Of a DNA stretch of 6,957 nt, positions 5,140 through 6,957 are shown piece after piece (position 1 is the first letter of the stretch; each line of letters opens with the position of its first letter). This DNA is from Thermoplasmata archaeon (GTDB taxonomy: Archaea; Thermoplasmatota; DTKX01; GCA-020343715). The translations under genes were made by a program, and so were the position numbers. The DNA lies in the NCBI GenBank assembly GCA_020343715.1, contig CP070808.1, positions 180,256-187,212 on the forward strand. Reading direction: 5' to 3'. A model generated the notes under the pieces. It made no database searches, had not been told where the DNA came from, and saw nothing but the letters and a program-made list of their open reading frames with translations.

Positions 5140-5922
5140 TCAGATCAGGTAAACGATGGTGAACAGGAATATCCATACCACGTCCACGAAGTGCCAGTAG
5201 AGACCCATCATCTCGATGGACTCGGTGTTCTTCTTGTCGTCATACTTGCCCCTCAGGGCCTTCCAGTTGATGATCGCCAGGGCCAGGACCCCGCCGGAGA
5301 CGTGCCCGCCGTGGAAGCCCGTCTGGACGTAGAAGGCGGAGGCGTAGTTGCTGTGGTCGGGGGTGAAGCCGTGGTTGATGAGCTCCAGGTACTCGAACAC
5401 CTGGACGCTAACGAAGGTGATACCGATGCCCATGGTGGCCAGCAGCCAGATCCTCATCCTCCTGTTGTTCCCCGTCTCGGCCGCCCTGAGGGCCTCGACC
5501 ATGGTCATGGAGCTGCAGATGAGGAGGAAGGTGTTGGCCGCCGTCAGGGGCACGTTCAGGTACTCCCCCGGCTCGGCCCACCAGTCGGACCGGACGCGAA
5601 GGGCGATGCCAGTGCCGATGAGGCCTGTGAAGAACAGTATCTCCGAGACAAGGAACATCCACATGCCCATCTTTGCCGTGGAGGTGCCCCCCAGCATATG
5701 CTTGTCCTTGGGCATGTCCTCGAAGCGGCTCTTGAACTTGGGCAGCCCCTCGGCGTGTATGGCCAGCTTGACGACGGAGTAGAGCACCACCAGCATGCCC
5801 GCCACGAAGACGGCAGGATGGACAGCGATGCCCGTCAGCGCCACGGCGGCACCGATGGCGAGGAGGAACGGGTAGTAGCTGTTGAACACGTGGGGGTCGA
5901 TGTGCTCCTGGGTCTCGCTCAA
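5140..5922 (-). CDS. cox3: Cytochrome oxidase subunit III
   Basis: 260-residue integral membrane protein, the third core subunit of aa3-type oxidases; it holds no redox metal and supports proton uptake and stability of subunit I. Recognisable motifs are KMGMWMFLVSEILFFTG with the conserved Glu94, the FEYLELI segment, QTGFHGGHVSGG (His204, His207) and the C-terminal YWHFVDVVWIFLFTIVYL (His244). Seven helices fit, at about 16-32, 35-54, 86-106, 125-143, 157-176, 196-219 and 243-260, the normal count. The start is TTG at 5922, whose TTGA overlaps the cox2 stop by four bases, with a G-rich GGGGAGG just upstream; this suggests coupled translation with cox2. Both this protein and the cox4 product begin MSET, but beyond that they are unrelated. 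Confidence 0.96.
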   Translation of the reverse strand: MSETQEHIDPHVFNSYYPFLLAIGAAVALTGIAVHPAVFVAGMLVVLYSVVKLAIHAEGLPKFKSRFEDMPKDKHMLGGTSTAKMGMWMFLVSEILFFTGLIGTGIALRVRSDWWAEPGEYLNVPLTAANTFLLICSSMTMVEALRAAETGNNRRMRIWLLATMGIGITFVSVQVFEYLELINHGFTPDHSNYASAFYVQTGFHGGHVSGGVLALAIINWKALRGKYDDKKNTESIEMMGLYWHFVDVVWIFLFTIVYLI

Positions 5923-6957
5923 GCCTCCCCACCCCCTTCCTCGCCGGTCGGCCCATCATCGGCCGCCCCCTCCTTATCCCCTTCCTCGGCGCCCTCTGGG
6001 ACGTGGAACTCCTCGTGGTGGTCCTTCATCTCGACCTCGTGGTCCTCGTGCTTGGCCCCCTTGGGCTCCCGGAGGGCGACGGCCAGGACAACACCGAGGA
6101 GGAGAAGGCCTAGCCCGTAAAGGATACCGGCCGATGCCATCCTCTCGTCCACGGTGTCGGGCCCGCCCGTCTGGGGTGGCTGCTCGACCACCATCGAGGC
6201 CTTCATCCCCCGGACCCGGTGGTCGTCGTCAGGACAGTAGGCCAGGATCCCCCGTGTGGGCATGTCTGCCGTGAAGTTGAGGTACGCGAACTCCCCTGGA
6301 GGTATCGCGGCAATCGTCAGGTCATAGGGCGCAGCCAGGTAGAAGCCGTGGGCCTCGGTCCCGTTGTTCCAGACCCGGAAGGACACCTCGGCGTCCATGG
6401 GGACCTCGATGAGGGAGGGCCTCACGGACCAGGGAGCGGCCGTGCCGGGTCCGCCGTCCTCCCGCAGCTCGATGTCCACCTTGACCTCCTCGACCTCGGG
6501 TGGCGGCGGGACCTCGCCCGGAGGCGGTCCATAGGGCTTGTCGTGGAGTCCCTTCTCGTAGATGTGGAGGGTGCCCAGCATCTCTGAGTGGATGTCGCCG
6601 CAGAACTCGGCGCAGACTATTTGGTAATCGCCCACGGGCTCTGCCACTATATAGGCCTCGTCCACGTAGTTGGGGAAGGCGTCTACCTTGAGACGGAAGT
6701 CCGGAAGGAAGAAGGAGTGGATCACGTCTGTGGCCCATATCTCGAAGATGACGATCTGGCCCTCCTCCACCCAAACGTCGTTCACCGTGGTGGTGTTGTC
6801 AGGGTACGTGAACAGCCACTCGAACTGGCGCCCCACCACCTGGATGCGGATGCCCTCCTCGGGGATGTCCTCGGTGGTCGAGAGCACCTGCATGGAGAGG
6901 ACGATGACGATGACGACCAGGATGACCGGGATGATGGTCCAGACGGTCTCGAGCCGG
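5919..6957 (-). CDS. cox2: Cytochrome oxidase subunit II with a fused type-1 copper domain (5' end cut by window edge)
   Basis: Subunit II, which receives electrons outside the membrane and passes them through CuA to subunit I. The frame stays open to the right edge, and the residues before the Met at 6893 (RLETVWTIIPVIL...) are the second N-terminal membrane helix, so that Met is internal and the first helix is missing. Numbering from it, the CuA domain (about 15-113) has His59, Cys94, Glu96, Cys98, His102 and Met105 (CAEFCGDIHSEM). A Pro-rich linker (122-134) leads to a second cupredoxin domain (136-236) with type-1 ligands His182, Cys220, His225 and Met230. Then come a membrane helix (252-274) and an acidic tail with five His at 282-297. 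Ordinary subunit II ends after CuA or carries cytochrome c. The fused domain probably accepts electrons from the donor or passes them to CuA (inference). TGA is shared with the cox3 start (TTGA). Confidence 0.94.
   Translation of the reverse strand, partial: RLETVWTIIPVILVVIVIVLSMQVLSTTEDIPEEGIRIQVVGRQFEWLFTYPDNTTTVNDVWVEEGQIVIFEIWATDVIHSFFLPDFRLKVDAFPNYVDEAYIVAEPVGDYQIVCAEFCGDIHSEMLGTLHIYEKGLHDKPYGPPPGEVPPPPEVEEVKVDIELREDGGPGTAAPWSVRPSLIEVPMDAEVSFRVWNNGTEAHGFYLAAPYDLTIAAIPPGEFAYLNFTADMPTRGILAYCPDDDHRVRGMKASMVVEQPPQTGGPDTVDERMASAGILYGLGLLLLGVVLAVALREPKGAKHEDHEVEMKDHHEEFHVPEGAEEGDKEGAADDGPTGEEGGGEA
6186..6488 (-). other. Second, type-1 (blue) copper cupredoxin domain within Cox2
   Basis: The domain follows the CuA domain and linker. 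NNGTEAHGFYL supplies the first His after a beta strand. LAYCPDDDHRVRGM supplies Cys, His five residues later and Met ten residues later, the same spacing as in rusticyanin- and sulfocyanin-type loops (from memory) and longer than in plastocyanin. All four ligands are present, so a bound mononuclear copper is likely. Only one Cys occurs, so this is not a second CuA site. Confidence 0.85.

Noticed and set aside
4780..6120. Long plus-strand open frame of 446 codons starting right after ctaB
   Set aside because: It is antisense to cox4, cox3 and part of cox2. Its product is a His/Asp/Gly-rich string without domains, the mirror of hydrophobic codons; no ribosome site of note.
5919..6893. cox2 starting at the Met at 6893
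   Set aside because: The upstream frame remains open and encodes a typical second membrane helix with VWTIIPV, so this Met is internal and the gene continues beyond the window.
1..6957. RNA genes, CRISPR arrays, insertion sequences
   Set aside because: No cloverleaf-like tRNA, rRNA segment, spaced direct repeats or transposase motifs were seen by eye on either strand; nearly all of the sequence is accounted for by protein genes.

Overview
The window looks archaeal, probably euryarchaeal; a marine Thermoplasmatota-type lineage is possible but cannot be settled here. The reasons are GC-rich DNA with frequent AGG and ATA codons, short AT-rich TATA-like boxes in the one divergent intergenic region, GGAGG-type ribosome binding sites combined with frequent GTG/TTG starts, and a cysteine-desulfurase homologue that closely resembles the unusual one of Archaeoglobus fulgidus.

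The left part (1-2186, all minus strand) is a compact sulfur-transfer and Fe-S cluster operon, read right to left: tusA (CPxP sulfurtransferase), a DsrE-like sulfur carrier, an IscS homologue and the scaffold iscU, which is cut by the left edge. The IscS homologue has Asp (residue 199) where the PLP-binding Lys should be and lacks two further PLP-pocket residues, but keeps its mobile-loop Cys (322). It is therefore unlikely to be a normal cysteine desulfurase. With two persulfide carriers encoded directly upstream, the operon can be read as a Fe-S assembly module whose sulfur does not come from this enzyme's own cysteine desulfuration (inference).

A divergent regulatory region of about 180 bases (2187-2366) separates this operon from a respiratory cluster. 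On the plus strand are cox1 (A-type heme-copper oxidase subunit I with the YS motif of the A2 subtype) and ctaB (heme O synthase). They converge on a minus-strand operon cox2-cox3-cox4, whose cox2 runs off the right edge. Together these give the catalytic core of an aa3/ba3-like terminal oxidase, one accessory membrane subunit and one heme-biosynthesis enzyme. The Cox2 protein is unusual: after its CuA domain comes a second cupredoxin domain with a complete set of type-1 copper ligands, then a C-terminal membrane helix and an acidic, His-rich tail. This resembles caa3 oxidases, where the electron donor is fused to subunit II, but with a blue-copper donor in place of cytochrome c.

In short, the window holds nine protein genes with little spare DNA. 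The points most worth following are the PLP-less IscS in its TusA-DsrE-IscS-IscU setting, the CuA/blue-copper fusion, and the non-standard start of cox1. I saw no RNA genes, mobile elements, CRISPR arrays or long repeats.
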